A stretch of 64,000 nt of DNA, from positions 124,001 through 188,000 of the forward strand of contig JAEKKJ010000009.1 of the NCBI GenBank assembly GCA_019510435.1, written 5' to 3'. The translations under genes were made by a program, and so were the position numbers. Under the pieces are notes generated by a model that was not told the DNA's origin, made no database searches, and worked only from the letters and a program-made list of their open reading frames with translations. Positions 55,295 to 63,373 of this stretch are shown here, piece after piece (the stretch's first letter is position 1; the number at the start of each line of letters is the position of its first letter). Source of the stretch: Caulobacterales bacterium. Lineage in GTDB: Bacteria > Pseudomonadota > Alphaproteobacteria > Caulobacterales > Caulobacteraceae.

Positions 55295-56175
55295 TGACGT
55301 CCGGCGCGACCACATACCAGCGCCCCGGCGCCAATATGGTGGATGGCGAGTTCGCCTTCACCGAAGCCGATTTCCGCAGGATTTCGGCGATGGTGCATGG
55401 CGAGGCGGGCATCTCCCTGCCGGAGTCCAAGGCGACCCTGGTCTATTCGCGCCTGGCCAAGCGTCTGCGCGCCCTGGGGCTGTCCAGCTTCAAGGACTAC
55501 TGCGCGCTGGTCGCCGGTGCGGACGGGCTGGACGAGCGCCAGAAGATGCTCGCGGCCCTGACCACCAACGTCACGCGGTTCTTCCGGGAGCCGCACCATT
55601 TCGACCACCTGCGCGACCGGGTGCTGCCCCAGTTGCTCGACGCCGTCCGCAAGGGCGGCAAGGTGCGGATCTGGTCCGCCGCCTGCTCGAGTGGCCAGGA
55701 GCCGTTCTCGATCGCCATGACCATCCTGTCGGTGATGCCAGAAGCCCCCCAACACGACATCAAGATCCTCGCCACGGACATCGACCCGAACATGGTCGCC
55801 GAGGGCCGTGGCGCGACGTACGCCTCGCACCTGCTGGAGGGCGTCCCGCCCGAGCACCGGCGGCGCTGGACGCAGAACACCCCGGACGGCGTGCGGATGA
55901 CCGACGACGTCCGCGCCCTGGTGACCTTCAACGAGCTCAACCTGATCGGCGACTGGCCGATGAAGGGGCGGTTCGACGCCATCTTCTGCCGCAACGTGGC
56001 CATCTACTTCGAGGACGAGACCCAGTCGCGCCTCTGGAGCCGGTTCGCGCCCCTGACCAACACCAACGGCGCGCTCTACATCGGCCACTCCGAGCGCATC
56101 CAGGGCCCGGCGGTCGCCGTCTACAAGCCCGACGGCGTCACCACCTACCGCAAGCTTGGCGAGGGCCGCGCATGA
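55294..56175 (+). CDS. cheR: Chemotaxis methyltransferase CheR
   Basis: The 293-residue protein has the N-terminal helical CheR domain and the AdoMet-binding domain ([30 protein letters not shown]). It methylates receptor glutamates. The usual N-V-L-I-Y-F is N-V-A-I-Y-F here, a conservative change. It overlaps cheB by 4 bp (ATGA). Confidence 0.94.
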   Translation: MTSGATTYQRPGANMVDGEFAFTEADFRRISAMVHGEAGISLPESKATLVYSRLAKRLRALGLSSFKDYCALVAGADGLDERQKMLAALTTNVTRFFREPHHFDHLRDRVLPQLLDAVRKGGKVRIWSAACSSGQEPFSIAMTILSVMPEAPQHDIKILATDIDPNMVAEGRGATYASHLLEGVPPEHRRRWTQNTPDGVRMTDDVRALVTFNELNLIGDWPMKGRFDAIFCRNVAIYFEDETQSRLWSRFAPLTNTNGALYIGHSERIQGPAVAVYKPDGVTTYRKLGEGRA

Positions 56176-57191
56176 CCCGGGTCCTCGTTGTCGACGACAG
56201 CGCCGTGATGCGCCAGCTGATCGGCGTGGCTTTGTCCGCCGATCCGGAGCTGGAGGTCGTCGGCGAAGCCGGCGATCCCTTGCAGGCGCGCGAGGCGATC
56301 AAGGCGCTGAACCCCGACGTCATCACCCTCGACGTCGAGATGCCGAACATGAACGGCCTCGAGTTCCTCGAGCGCATCATGCGCCTGCGCCCGATGCCGG
56401 TGGTGATGGTCTCCACCCTCACCGCCCGCGGCACCGAGGCCACCCTCGCCGCCCTGGAGCTGGGTGCGGTGGACTGCATCGAAAAGCCCCGCGGCTCAGA
56501 CGCCGCCGGCTTCCGCCGCATCGCCGAGAAGGTCAAGAACGCCGCCCGCGCCCGCGTGCGCCAGCGGGTCCAGAACACCCAGCCGGCGCCCACCGACGCC
56601 TACAGCCCCGCCGACCGCATCGTCGCCGTCGGCTCGTCCACCGGCGGGGTCGAGGCCCTGCTGACGCTGGTCGAGCGGCTGCCGGCCAACTGCGCGCCGA
56701 CGGTGATCACCCAGCACATGCCGGGCAGCTTCACCAAGAGCTTCGCCGACCGCCTCAACCGCGCCTGCGCGGCCACCGTCACCGAGGCCCAGAACGGCGA
56801 CCCGCTGCTCCCCGGCCACGTCTATGTGGCGCCGGGCGGCGACTACCACCTGGAGATCGAGGGCGCGAAGCAGTTCCGCTGCAAGGTGACCCACGGCGAT
56901 CCGGTCAACGGCCACTGCCCGTCGGTGGACGTCCTCTTCAACTCCGTGGCCCGCACAGCCAAGGCCAACGCCGTCGGGGTCATCCTGACCGGCATGGGCC
57001 GCGACGGGGCCGGCGGGCTCCTGGCCATGCGGCGCGCCGGAGCCCGGACCCTGGGACAGGACGAGGCGACCTGCGTCGTCTACGGCATGCCCCGCGCCGC
57101 TTTCGAAATGGGCGCAGTCGAGCGACAATACCCCCTGGAGAAGCTCGCCTCCGCCATCCGCAACCTCACGAACAAAGAAACGGAACGCTGA
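56172..57191 (+). CDS. cheB: Chemotaxis methylesterase CheB
   Basis: The 339-residue protein has an N-terminal receiver domain (Asp54 in I-T-L-D-V-E-M-P) and a C-terminal methylesterase domain with the active-site Ser in [10 protein letters not shown], the His in T-Q-H-M-P, and the Asp in [10 protein letters not shown]. It demethylates receptors for adaptation and is activated by CheA. Confidence 0.95.
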   Translation: MTRVLVVDDSAVMRQLIGVALSADPELEVVGEAGDPLQAREAIKALNPDVITLDVEMPNMNGLEFLERIMRLRPMPVVMVSTLTARGTEATLAALELGAVDCIEKPRGSDAAGFRRIAEKVKNAARARVRQRVQNTQPAPTDAYSPADRIVAVGSSTGGVEALLTLVERLPANCAPTVITQHMPGSFTKSFADRLNRACAATVTEAQNGDPLLPGHVYVAPGGDYHLEIEGAKQFRCKVTHGDPVNGHCPSVDVLFNSVARTAKANAVGVILTGMGRDGAGGLLAMRRAGARTLGQDEATCVVYGMPRAAFEMGAVERQYPLEKLASAIRNLTNKETER

Positions 57192-57192
57192 G

Positions 57193-57582
57193 ATGCCGGC
57201 AAGCTCATCGCTCACTTGCCTCGTTGTGGACGACCAGCAGACGATGCGTTCGCTCGTCCGCAGCGGGCTTCAACAACTCGGCTTCCGGACGATCTACGAG
57301 GCTCCTGACGGAGAGGAAGGGCTGCGCCACATGCTGGCCCGGCCGATCCACCTCGTGATCTCGGACTACAACATGCCGAAGCTGGACGGCCTGGGCCTCC
57401 TGCGGGCGATCCGCTCGCACCCGCCGATCCAGAAGACCGCCTTCATCATGCTCACCGGCCGGGCCGACAAGGAGCTGGTGCAGCGGGCGGTGCAGTTCGG
57501 GGTCAACAACTACCTGGTCAAGCCCTTCACCGTCGGCACGCTGAAGGAAAAGATCGAAGCGATCTTCGGCGTCCTGGCGTGA
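57193..57582 (+). CDS. Chemotaxis response regulator CheY (second)
   Basis: This is a 129-residue receiver domain with phosphoacceptor Asp58 in V-I-S-D-Y-N-M-P and the conserved L-T-G-R and V-K-P-F. It occupies the CheYII position of the Caulobacter operon. Its divergence from the first CheY suggests a separate role, such as a phosphate sink or a surface-sensing (Cle-like) function. Confidence 0.88.
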   Translation: MPASSSLTCLVVDDQQTMRSLVRSGLQQLGFRTIYEAPDGEEGLRHMLARPIHLVISDYNMPKLDGLGLLRAIRSHPPIQKTAFIMLTGRADKELVQRAVQFGVNNYLVKPFTVGTLKEKIEAIFGVLA

Positions 57583-58142
57583 GGTCTACGTCGCCCGCAC
57601 AGGAGGCCGGATGGCCTGGGGAACCCCGCAAGGTCCATGTGATCCAGGGGGAGTTCCACATCGCCGACGAGGACGTGGTCATGACCACGATCCTCGGGTC
57701 GTGCGTGGCGGCGTGCATGCGCGATCCGGTCGCCCGCGTGGGCGGCATGAACCACTTCCTGCTGCCGGGCGAGAGCGGTGACGCCGGCATGCGCTACGGC
57801 GTGCAGTCCATGGAACTCCTGGTCAACGCCCTGCTGCGCATGGGCGCGCGGCGCGAGCGGCTGGAAGTGAAGCTGTTCGGCGGCGCGCACCTGATCGACG
57901 GCCTCACCGACGTCGGCGGCCAGAACGCCGCCTTCGCCGAACGCTTCGTCCGCGACGAGGGCCTGAGCTTCGCCGGCGGCTCCCTGCGCGGAGACCGCGC
58001 GCGCCGCATCCAGTACTGGCCCGCCAGCGGACGCGCCCGGCAGATCCTGCTGGCGCCCACCGAGTCCCGCGTCTTCGCCGCCGAGCGCCGCCGTCCGGCG
58101 ACGCCCGTGGTGGAGGACTCCGGCGCCCTGGAGCTGTTCTGA
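57579..58142 (+). CDS. cheD: Chemoreceptor glutamine deamidase CheD
   Basis: The start is a GTG at 57579 overlapping the preceding stop. The 187-residue protein has the deamidase site: Cys in T-I-L-G-S-C-V-A-A-C, His in V-G-G-M-N-H-F-L-L-P, and Thr/Gln-containing K-L-F-G-G-A-H. It converts receptor glutamines to glutamates. The C-terminus extends ~35 residues beyond the core with an acidic E-D-S-G-A-L-E-L-F tail. Confidence 0.93.
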   Translation: MRSTSPAQEAGWPGEPRKVHVIQGEFHIADEDVVMTTILGSCVAACMRDPVARVGGMNHFLLPGESGDAGMRYGVQSMELLVNALLRMGARRERLEVKLFGGAHLIDGLTDVGGQNAAFAERFVRDEGLSFAGGSLRGDRARRIQYWPASGRARQILLAPTESRVFAAERRRPATPVVEDSGALELF

Positions 58143-58513
58143 TGCGCCCCTTCACGCCGGTGCGGCCGCTGACCGAGTCCCTGAGCCTGGTCGCCGACGA
58201 GGTCGACGACCTGGTGCGCCTGGGCGAGACCGTCCAGACGGTGATCTCGCGCCTGGCGGTCGGCGCCGGCGGCCTCTCCGACGCGGCGCTGATGGTCGAC
58301 GCGCAAGCGGCCGACCTGCTCAGCCAGCGCCTGGCGGGCCTGGCGCTGTTCGTGCGCGCCTTGGCCGACGCCGCGCCCCTCGACCTCTCCGCCGACATCG
58401 AGGCCGCGGTTCGCGCCCTCACCCTCTCCGAGCAGGCGCGTCGCCTGTCCGGCCCTGCCCTCTCGCCTCAGGCGGACCCGGGCGGGGGCGAACTCACGAC
58501 GTTCTGGGACTGA
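58142..58513 (+). CDS. Chemotaxis accessory protein CheU-like
   Basis: The 123-residue protein is helical, Ala/Leu-rich and has no known enzymatic motif. It starts M-R-P-F-T-P-V-R-P-L and ends G-E-L-T-T-F-W-D. Its position between cheD and the third cheY matches cheU of the Caulobacter operon, and I name it on that basis only. It overlaps cheD by one base (TGATG). Confidence 0.65.
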   Translation: MRPFTPVRPLTESLSLVADEVDDLVRLGETVQTVISRLAVGAGGLSDAALMVDAQAADLLSQRLAGLALFVRALADAAPLDLSADIEAAVRALTLSEQARRLSGPALSPQADPGGGELTTFWD

Positions 58514-58520
58514 GGCCGCG

Positions 58521-59117
58521 ATGGCGTTCAACAAGGGCGAGCGCGTCAATCTTTCCTCCGCCGAGGTGATGCTGGCCTGTGGCGACCCCGAAGGCCTGAA
58601 CATCCTGGCCGAGATGTTCCACGGTTTCGGCGTGCACACGCCGCGGCGCTGCCTCTCCCTCGTCGAGGCCAAGACCTCGGTGCAGGACCGGATGCTGAAC
58701 CTGATGGTGGTGGACAGCGCCCTCAGCGACGCCGAGGGCTATGAATTCATCCACTGGCTGCGCCGCTCCGAGATCGCGCCCAACTGCTATGCGCCGGTCA
58801 TCCTGATCACCGGCCACACCAAGCCCTCGCAGATCTTCCGCGGCCGCGATTCCGGGGCCAGCTTCGTGGTCCGCAAGCCCGTGGCGCCGCTGGTGATGAT
58901 GCAGCGGATCATCTGGCTGCTGAACGATCAGCGCAAATTCGTAACCTCGCCCGACTACTGTGGGCCCGACCGCCGCGTGAAGGCGGTCGGCCCACCGGTG
59001 GGCATGAAGGGCCGACGCCACGACGACCTGTCGGCCCAGGTCGGCGACGCCAAGACACCCAACCTGGAGCAGGACGAGATCGACGCCCTGTTCAAACCGA
59101 AAGCAGTATCCGGATGA
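58521..59117 (+). CDS. CheY-like response regulator (third) with FliM-like C-terminal peptide
   Basis: The 198-residue protein has a divergent receiver domain (Asp65 in M-V-V-D-S-A-L, Lys in V-V-R-K-P-V-A-P). It carries an ~60-residue basic C-terminal extension ending in E-Q-D-E-I-D-A-L-F (residues 183-191). That motif resembles the N-terminal peptide of FliM (x-Q-x-E-I-D-A-L-L) through which CheY binds the motor switch. It sits in the CheYIII position of the Caulobacter operon. Confidence 0.85.
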   Translation: MAFNKGERVNLSSAEVMLACGDPEGLNILAEMFHGFGVHTPRRCLSLVEAKTSVQDRMLNLMVVDSALSDAEGYEFIHWLRRSEIAPNCYAPVILITGHTKPSQIFRGRDSGASFVVRKPVAPLVMMQRIIWLLNDQRKFVTSPDYCGPDRRVKAVGPPVGMKGRRHDDLSAQVGDAKTPNLEQDEIDALFKPKAVSG

Positions 59118-59590
59118 GTCGCCGCGCCCAAGTTTTCGAGGTCGAGAACCGCCTCGCCAAGATCGTGAGCGCGCCGGGCGGCCGGACCGTCGACCAGGCG
59201 GTTAAGGCGGCCGAGACCCGGATCGAGGCGGTCCGCGAGGTGAGCCTGGCCTCGCTGGTCGGCAAGTCGGACCAGATGGTCCAGGTCGCCGCCGCCGCCC
59301 GCCGCGGCGAACAGGCCAAGCCGTTCGACGCCATCTACGACATCAGCAACGCCATCTACGGCCTGGCCAGCTCCTTCGGCCTGACCGCCCTGTCCGAGGC
59401 GGCCTTCAGCCTGTGCGACCTGGCCGACGGCTTCCGCACCGGCGAGGAACCGAGCTGGCCGGCGATCGACGTGCATGTGGACGGCGTGCGCCTGCTCTCC
59501 ATGCTTGGCGCGGGCGTCAGCGCCGCCGACGCCGAGTCGATCCTGGACGGCCTGCGCCGCGTGCGCGCCCGCGTCCTGCCCAGCACCTAG
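59114..59590 (+). CDS. cheE: CheE-like chemotaxis protein
   Basis: The 158-residue protein starts S-R-R-A-Q-V-F-E-V-E-N-R-L-A and is mostly helical. The stretch I-Y-D-I-S-N-A-I-Y-G-L-A-S-S-F-G-L-T-A-L-S resembles the core of an Hpt domain (H-x-L-K-G-x-S-x-x-x-G) but lacks the phosphorylatable His. It is last in the chemotaxis operon, as cheE is in Caulobacter. A pseudo-Hpt that binds response regulators is plausible. Confidence 0.75.
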   Translation: MSRRAQVFEVENRLAKIVSAPGGRTVDQAVKAAETRIEAVREVSLASLVGKSDQMVQVAAAARRGEQAKPFDAIYDISNAIYGLASSFGLTALSEAAFSLCDLADGFRTGEEPSWPAIDVHVDGVRLLSMLGAGVSAADAESILDGLRRVRARVLPST

Positions 59591-59613
59591 ACCTCATTCC
59601 CAGATCTGCCGAA

Positions 59614-59650
59614 ATCGGCGCCGTCTCTACCCGAGGCGGCGCCGATCTTT
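59614..59650 (+). terminator. Rho-independent terminator of the chemotaxis operon
   Basis: A perfect 10-bp inverted repeat (ATCGGCGCCG ... CGGCGCCGAT, 13-base loop) is followed by CTTT, 24 bp after the cheE stop codon. Confidence 0.82.
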
Positions 59651-59732
59651 AGTTGGCATAACGCGACTTTTTGAGATCAGTATTTTCCGCGCCAAGTCAA
59701 AACTGCGGAAAGTTCGTCGCACCTTGCCGCTT

Positions 59733-59747
59733 TTAACCACCAATTAG
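59733..59747. promoter_or_regulatory. Possible CtrA-binding site upstream of the hybrid kinase
   Basis: TTAA-CCACCAA-TTAG matches the Caulobacter CtrA motif TTAA-N7-TTAA except for the last base, in an AT-rich stretch about 135 bp upstream of the kinase start. It could place that gene under cell-cycle control. The motif is short, so a chance match is possible. Confidence 0.35.
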
Positions 59748-59793
59748 CTCGGACAATCCAGGGTCGACTAGACGACATTCAGGGACCCGCAGA

Positions 59794-59886
59794 ATGCGCC
59801 CCAGACTTCCCGCTCCGCCGCGGACCGCGCAAACGCGCAGCCGCGTGCGAACGATCCGCCACGCACGACCGATCATCGCCCGATGA
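59794..59886 (+). CDS. Arg-rich leader ORF coupled to the hybrid kinase, 30 aa
   Basis: An ATG at 59794 with AGGGA nine bases upstream opens a 30-codon frame, nine codons of which are Arg. It stops at a TGA overlapping the kinase ATG (ATGA). It may be a leader peptide whose translation sets kinase expression, or simply chance. Confidence 0.3.
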   Translation: MRPRLPAPPRTAQTRSRVRTIRHARPIIAR

Positions 59887-62129
59887 CGGTTGCGTCCGCG
59901 CAGGTCGAGACTCCCGTCGACGCTTTCAAGCGCGTGGTGCGGGCCCGCACCAAGGGCATCAGCCTGAGGGCCGGCCAGGTCGTTGTCGTGGCTGGCCTCT
60001 GCTGGATCGCCACCCACGATCCCCTGGTGGGCCTCTGGCTGGTCGTCGCCCTGTGCGTGCGGATGATCGAAGAGGCCGCGGCGGCATGGCTTCCGTCCCG
60101 GCTGGGCTGGGCGCGCGCCGCGCCGTGGATCGCCGCCGGACAGTTGCTGACCACGCTCAGCTTCCTCACCATCGCCGCCGTGCCCCTGCGCACCCCCGAC
60201 GTCATCCGCCTGGCCGAGGCGGTGATGCTTCTGTGCGCGGTGGCGCTGGGCAACGCCATGCAGTCGTCCGGCTCGCGGCTGGCGACAGCCGCCACCGTCG
60301 GGCCCGCTTCCCTGCTGCTGGTGGCGGCCCCGGTGTGGGTGGGCCTGGCCGGGCGGGGCCTATCGCTCGGCGACATGCTGTTGCTGGCCCTGGGGGGCCT
60401 GGTGTTCACCACCTTCATCGTCCGCCTGGCGGCCCGGCTGCACGCCGAGAGCCAGGCCCTGCGCGACGCCGGCCACGCCGCCGCCGAGGGGGCCCAGCGC
60501 TGGCGCATGGCCTTCAACCACAGCCCCATCGCCCGCGTCTGCTTCGACGCCACCGCCTTGCACGATTTCCTGCAGGCCCGCGCCGGGTCCTCGGGCCGCC
60601 TGGGGGATGTGATGCATGCCGAGATCCGGTCGCACGATGCGCTGATGGACCTGGTTGAGCTGATTGACACCAACGCTGCGGCGAAGGAGCTCCGCGGCGA
60701 GGACTTCGCCCGGCGGCGCTTTTCCCAGAGCTTCCTCGACGGCTTCTGCGAGGCGCTGAACGAGATCGACGCCGACGGCGTCATGCCGCCCTTCGAGGCC
60801 GAGCTGACCGGCGAGTCCGACGCGCCGACCATCGTGCAGGCGCACTTCCGCATGACCGCAGGCCAAGGCCGGCCCTGGAGCCTGTGCCTCGGCACCTATG
60901 TGGACATGACCGACAGCCACGCGCTGGTCCGCGCCCAGCAGGTGGCCCGCGAGGCCGCCGAGGCCGCCAGCCGCGCCCAGAGCGACTTCCTGGCGGTGAT
61001 GAGCCACGAGATCCGCACGCCCCTGAACGGCGTGCTGGGCATGGCCCAGGCCATGGATCGCGACACCCTCACCGTCTCCCAGCGCGACCGGCTGCAGGTG
61101 ATCCGCGAGAGCGGCCAGGCCCTGGTGGGGCTGCTGGACGACCTCCTGGAGATCTCCCGCATCGAGGCCGGGCGGCTGCAGCTGAGCGTCGCGGACTTCG
61201 ACCTCAAGGCCGAGGTGGAAGCGGTCGGGCAGGCCTTCGCCGCCGGGGCCGCGGGCAAGCGCCTCGACCTGCGGCTCGAGATCGACCCGGGGATCGACGG
61301 CCAGTGGCGCGGCGACGGTGTGCGCCTGCGCCAGATCCTCGGCAACCTGGTCTCCAACGCCGTCAAGTTCACCCCGGCTGGCCAGGTGGTCGTGCGGGTC
61401 GCCGCCAGCGCCAGCGGCGTCCGGCTCGAGGTCGCCGACACCGGCGTCGGGATCCCGCCCGAGCGGACCGCGCGCCTGTTCGAGAAGCATGTTCAGGCCG
61501 ACAGCTCGCCCACCCGCGCCTACAGCGGCACGGGCCTCGGGCTGGCGATCACCCACGAGCTCTGCCGCGCCATGGGCGGGGCCATCGGCGTCGAGAGCGC
61601 GCCCGGCCGCGGCAGCACCTTCACCGTCGAGCTGCCCCTGCGCCAGGTCGCGCGGGCGGCCGCCGCCGCGGCGCCCACGGCCACGCTGAAGCGGCGGCCC
61701 GACGGCGAGCTGCGCGTGCTGGCCGCCGAGGACAATCCGATCAACCGCACGGTGCTGAAGGCGCTGCTGGCCCAGTTCGACGTGGAGCCGACCGTTGTCG
61801 AGAACGGGGCCGAGGCGGTGCGGGCCTGGGAGTCCGCCCACTGGGACCTGATCCTGATGGATGTGCAGATGCCCATCATGGACGGGCCCACCGCCACCAT
61901 GACCATCCGCGCCCGCGAAGGCCTGCAGGGCCGCCCGCGCACCCCGATCCTGGCGATCACCGCCAATGTCCAGGCGCACCAGGTGGCCAGCTACCGCGCC
62001 GCCGGCATGGACGAGGTGGTGGCCAAGCCGATCCAGGTGGAGGAGCTGCTGGCGGCCATGTCCGCGGCCCTGGCCGAGGCCGAGGCCGAGGCGGTCCAGG
62101 CCCCCGGCGCGCTCCGCGCCGCCAGCTAG
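59883..62129 (+). CDS. Membrane hybrid histidine kinase
   Basis: The 748-residue protein has about five transmembrane helices in the first 190 residues, a PAS-like region (~200-350), HisKA with F-L-A-V-M-S-H-E-I-R-T-P-L-N-G, HATPase (N-L-V-S-N-A-V-K-F-T, G-T-G-L-G-L-A-I) and a C-terminal receiver domain (Asp in L-I-L-M-D-V-Q-M-P). The order is that of ArcB/BarA-like hybrid kinases. The signal is unknown. It follows the chemotaxis operon but is separately terminated. Confidence 0.92.
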   Translation: MTVASAQVETPVDAFKRVVRARTKGISLRAGQVVVVAGLCWIATHDPLVGLWLVVALCVRMIEEAAAAWLPSRLGWARAAPWIAAGQLLTTLSFLTIAAVPLRTPDVIRLAEAVMLLCAVALGNAMQSSGSRLATAATVGPASLLLVAAPVWVGLAGRGLSLGDMLLLALGGLVFTTFIVRLAARLHAESQALRDAGHAAAEGAQRWRMAFNHSPIARVCFDATALHDFLQARAGSSGRLGDVMHAEIRSHDALMDLVELIDTNAAAKELRGEDFARRRFSQSFLDGFCEALNEIDADGVMPPFEAELTGESDAPTIVQAHFRMTAGQGRPWSLCLGTYVDMTDSHALVRAQQVAREAAEAASRAQSDFLAVMSHEIRTPLNGVLGMAQAMDRDTLTVSQRDRLQVIRESGQALVGLLDDLLEISRIEAGRLQLSVADFDLKAEVEAVGQAFAAGAAGKRLDLRLEIDPGIDGQWRGDGVRLRQILGNLVSNAVKFTPAGQVVVRVAASASGVRLEVADTGVGIPPERTARLFEKHVQADSSPTRAYSGTGLGLAITHELCRAMGGAIGVESAPGRGSTFTVELPLRQVARAAAAAAPTATLKRRPDGELRVLAAEDNPINRTVLKALLAQFDVEPTVVENGAEAVRAWESAHWDLILMDVQMPIMDGPTATMTIRAREGLQGRPRTPILAITANVQAHQVASYRAAGMDEVVAKPIQVEELLAAMSAALAEAEAEAVQAPGALRAAS

Positions 62130-62141
62130 ACCCCCCGCCGG

Positions 62142-63326
62142 CTAGACCGCAGCCAGGTCCGCCAGCTTGCGGCCCAGTTCGGCGCGCCGGTACGGCTTCC
62201 CCAGGAACGCCGCGCGCGGATCGTAGCCCAGGGTGCGCAGCACCGGGTCTTCGGTGTGTCCCGAGGTGAACAGGATCCGCAGGTTCGGGATCAGCAGGCG
62301 GGCGTGCTCAGCCAGCTGGCGCCCGTTCAGCCCGCCCGGCATGTTGATGTCGGTCATCAGCACGTCGAACGGGCCGCCCATCGCCAGGGCGTCCAGCGCC
62401 TCGTACCCGTCCGCGCAGGCCCGCGTCGCGCAGCCCAGCTCGGCGAGCCGCTGCTCCACCTGGCCGCGGACCAGGGCGTCGTCCTCCACCAGCAGCACCC
62501 GCAGCCCCGGCCTCGGCGTGGCCGGCGAGAGCCGCGTCGCCCCGGGGTCCGGCGCGGCGTCCAGCGCCTGCGGCAGGCGGATGGTGACGCGGCTGCCGCG
62601 CCCCGGCGCGCTCTCGATGTCCAGACGTCCGCCCGACTGGGCCGCGAAGCCATAGACCATGCTGAGCCCCAGCCCCGAGCCGGCGCCCTCCGGCTTTGTC
62701 GTGAAGAAGGGCTCGGTGGCCCGGGCCCGGACCTCCGGCGTCATGCCCTCCCCGGTGTCCTCCACCGACAGCGCCGCCATCGGACCGTCCGGCCCCTCCT
62801 GCCGCGCGGCGCGCAGGATCAGGCGCCCGCCCTCGGGCATGGCGTCGCGGGCGTTGATGCACAGGTTCAGCATGGCGGACGTCAGCTGGGTCAGGTCGGC
62901 GCGGCAGCAGATCGGGTCCGGCCAGGGCTCCAGGCGCACCGTGATGTCGCGGCTGAGCGTCCGCTGCAGCATCGGCAGCAGCCCCTCCAGCATGCGGTTG
63001 CAGTCCACCGTCTGGGGCGTGAGCGGCTGGGTCCGGGAGACCGCCATCAGCTGCGAGACCAGCTCGGCGCCCCGCTCGGCCGCCTCCAGGGCCACCTGCG
63101 CCACCTGGGCCAGCTCCGGCCGATCGGCCAGCGCCTCGGCCAGGGTCTCGGCTGCGCCGATGACCACCGTCAGCAGGTTGTTGAAGTCGTGCGCGATGCC
63201 GCCGGAGAGCCGGCCGATGGCCTCCATCTTCTGCGCCTGGCGCAGCTTCTCCTCGGCGGCGGCGGCGGTGCGGCCAGCGGTCACGGCCTGTCCGCTCCCC
63301 GAAATGGGTCGCGCCGCCGCTTGCAT
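62142..63326 (-). CDS. Soluble hybrid histidine kinase with C-terminal receiver
   Basis: I place the start at the ATG at 63326 (M-Q-A-A-A-R-P-I-S-G). The protein has HisKA of the I-A-H-D-F-N-N type, HATPase (N-L-C-I-N-A-R-D-A-M, G-S-G-L-G-L-S-M-V-Y) and a receiver domain with Asp in V-L-M-T-D-I-N-M-P-G-G. There is no transmembrane or PAS domain, so its input is unclear; the short N-terminus suggests partner binding. Its 3' end is convergent with, and 12 bp from, the end of the membrane kinase gene. Confidence 0.9.
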   Translation of the reverse strand: MQAAARPISGSGQAVTAGRTAAAAEEKLRQAQKMEAIGRLSGGIAHDFNNLLTVVIGAAETLAEALADRPELAQVAQVALEAAERGAELVSQLMAVSRTQPLTPQTVDCNRMLEGLLPMLQRTLSRDITVRLEPWPDPICCRADLTQLTSAMLNLCINARDAMPEGGRLILRAARQEGPDGPMAALSVEDTGEGMTPEVRARATEPFFTTKPEGAGSGLGLSMVYGFAAQSGGRLDIESAPGRGSRVTIRLPQALDAAPDPGATRLSPATPRPGLRVLLVEDDALVRGQVEQRLAELGCATRACADGYEALDALAMGGPFDVLMTDINMPGGLNGRQLAEHARLLIPNLRILFTSGHTEDPVLRTLGYDPRAAFLGKPYRRAELGRKLADLAAV

Positions 63327-63373
63327 TTGCCCGCCATTGGGTAGCTCATTCGCAGGTCCATTGGGGTGGGAGG

